5,590 nucleotides of DNA from Bacteroidaceae bacterium (GTDB taxonomy: Bacteria > Bacteroidota > Bacteroidia > Bacteroidales > Bacteroidaceae). The DNA is taken from contig JAGBPB010000032.1 in the NCBI GenBank assembly GCA_017633615.1, forward strand, positions 1 to 5,590. Reading direction: 5' to 3'. The notes beneath the pieces are model-generated. The model was not told where the DNA came from. It saw only the letters and a list, made by a program, of their open reading frames with translations, and did not search any database. This document shows positions 5,466 through 5,590 of the stretch, piece after piece. Positions within the stretch are counted from its first letter, which is position 1. Every line of letters begins with the position of its first letter. Made by a program: the position numbers and the translations under genes.

Positions 5466-5590
5466 ATGAATATTCCGGAAAACGTAATAAAGGAACTCAT
5501 AGAGCAGGCCACCAAGGATGCTCCCAATGAGTCATGCGGATACCTGCTGGGCAAGGACGGGGATGTGACCGAGAACTACTGGATGGAGAA
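5466..5590 (+). CDS. hcyD: JAMM/Mov34 (JAB1/MPN) metalloprotease, HcyD/Mec-like, 3'-truncated
   Basis: Only the first 41 complete codons are inside the window. The ATG at 5466 follows the E1 stop by 6 bases. The N-terminal helix (residues about 4-18, NVIKELIEQATKDA) leads into PNESCGYLLGKDGDVTENYW, which matches the first conserved block of bacterial JAMM proteases; Glu22 (codon 5529-5531) is the expected catalytic glutamate. The zinc-binding HxH...D motif would lie downstream and cannot be checked. Related enzymes trim C-terminal residues from sulfur carriers (QbsD, HcyD) or release the amino acid from a carrier adduct (Mec acting on CysO-cysteine, HcyD on HcyS-homocysteine). Two genes upstream is a carrier with exactly such a tail, so both roles are plausible here. 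The symbol is by analogy and the fragment is short. Confidence 0.8.
   Translation, partial: MNIPENVIKELIEQATKDAPNESCGYLLGKDGDVTENYWME

Larger units (their letters stand above)
2..5590 (+). other. Probable single sulfur-mobilisation and homocysteine-synthesis operon
   Basis: All eight genes run in one direction. The six positive or zero gaps and overlaps are 22, 5, 25, -1, 8, -4 and 6 bases in order, leaving no room for a full promoter or terminator between genes. Every product belongs to a family that handles reduced sulfur, or shells or processes such a protein. Both ends of the operon lie outside the window, so its promoter and any regulator cannot be seen. Confidence 0.75.

Overview
The window holds one continuous plus-strand gene cluster of eight genes, the first and last cut by the window edges. 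Gaps are 25 bases or less, and two junctions overlap (TGATG and ATGA). The protein families, AT-rich leaders with mostly weak or absent Shine-Dalgarno signals, and roughly 50-60% GC fit a gut-type Bacteroidota (Bacteroidales) genome. That placement is inference; no rRNA or other marker is present.

Layout: (1) the C-terminal half of a PLP-dependent O-acetylhomoserine sulfhydrylase-like enzyme (MetY family, 2-673); (2) a DsrE2-type sulfur-relay protein (696-1175); (3) a TusA-family sulfur carrier (1181-1405); (4) a family 2 encapsulin shell protein with an internal cyclic-nucleotide-binding-like domain, the family 2B architecture (1431-2870); (5) a SufS-type cysteine desulfurase with an N-terminal extension of about 110 residues, the expected encapsulin cargo (2870-4432); (6) a ThiS/MoaD-like sulfur carrier whose diglycine is masked by Ala-Leu (4441-4653); (7) a MoeB/ThiF-like E1 adenylyltransferase (4650-5459); (8) the start of a JAMM/Mov34 metalloprotease (5466-end).

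Taken together, genes 1, 6, 7 and 8 match the protein-thiocarboxylate route to homocysteine described for Wolinella succinogenes (HcyS, HcyF, HcyD and MetY). Genes 4 and 5 match the cysteine desulfurase nanocompartments of the SrpI type. Genes 2 and 3 are persulfide-relay proteins that could connect the two. The model, which is inference, is: the encapsulated desulfurase takes sulfur from cysteine and holds or releases it as persulfide or S0; DsrE and TusA carry it; HcyF adenylates HcyS after HcyD trims its tail; HcyS-thiocarboxylate gives its sulfur to O-acetylhomoserine on MetY; HcyD releases homocysteine for methionine synthesis. An encapsulin sulfur compartment joined by operon to a ubiquitin-like thiocarboxylate pathway is the main reason to look at this window.

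No RNA genes, CRISPR, insertion sequences, terminators or convincing internal promoters were seen, and there is no gene-free stretch longer than 25 bases.
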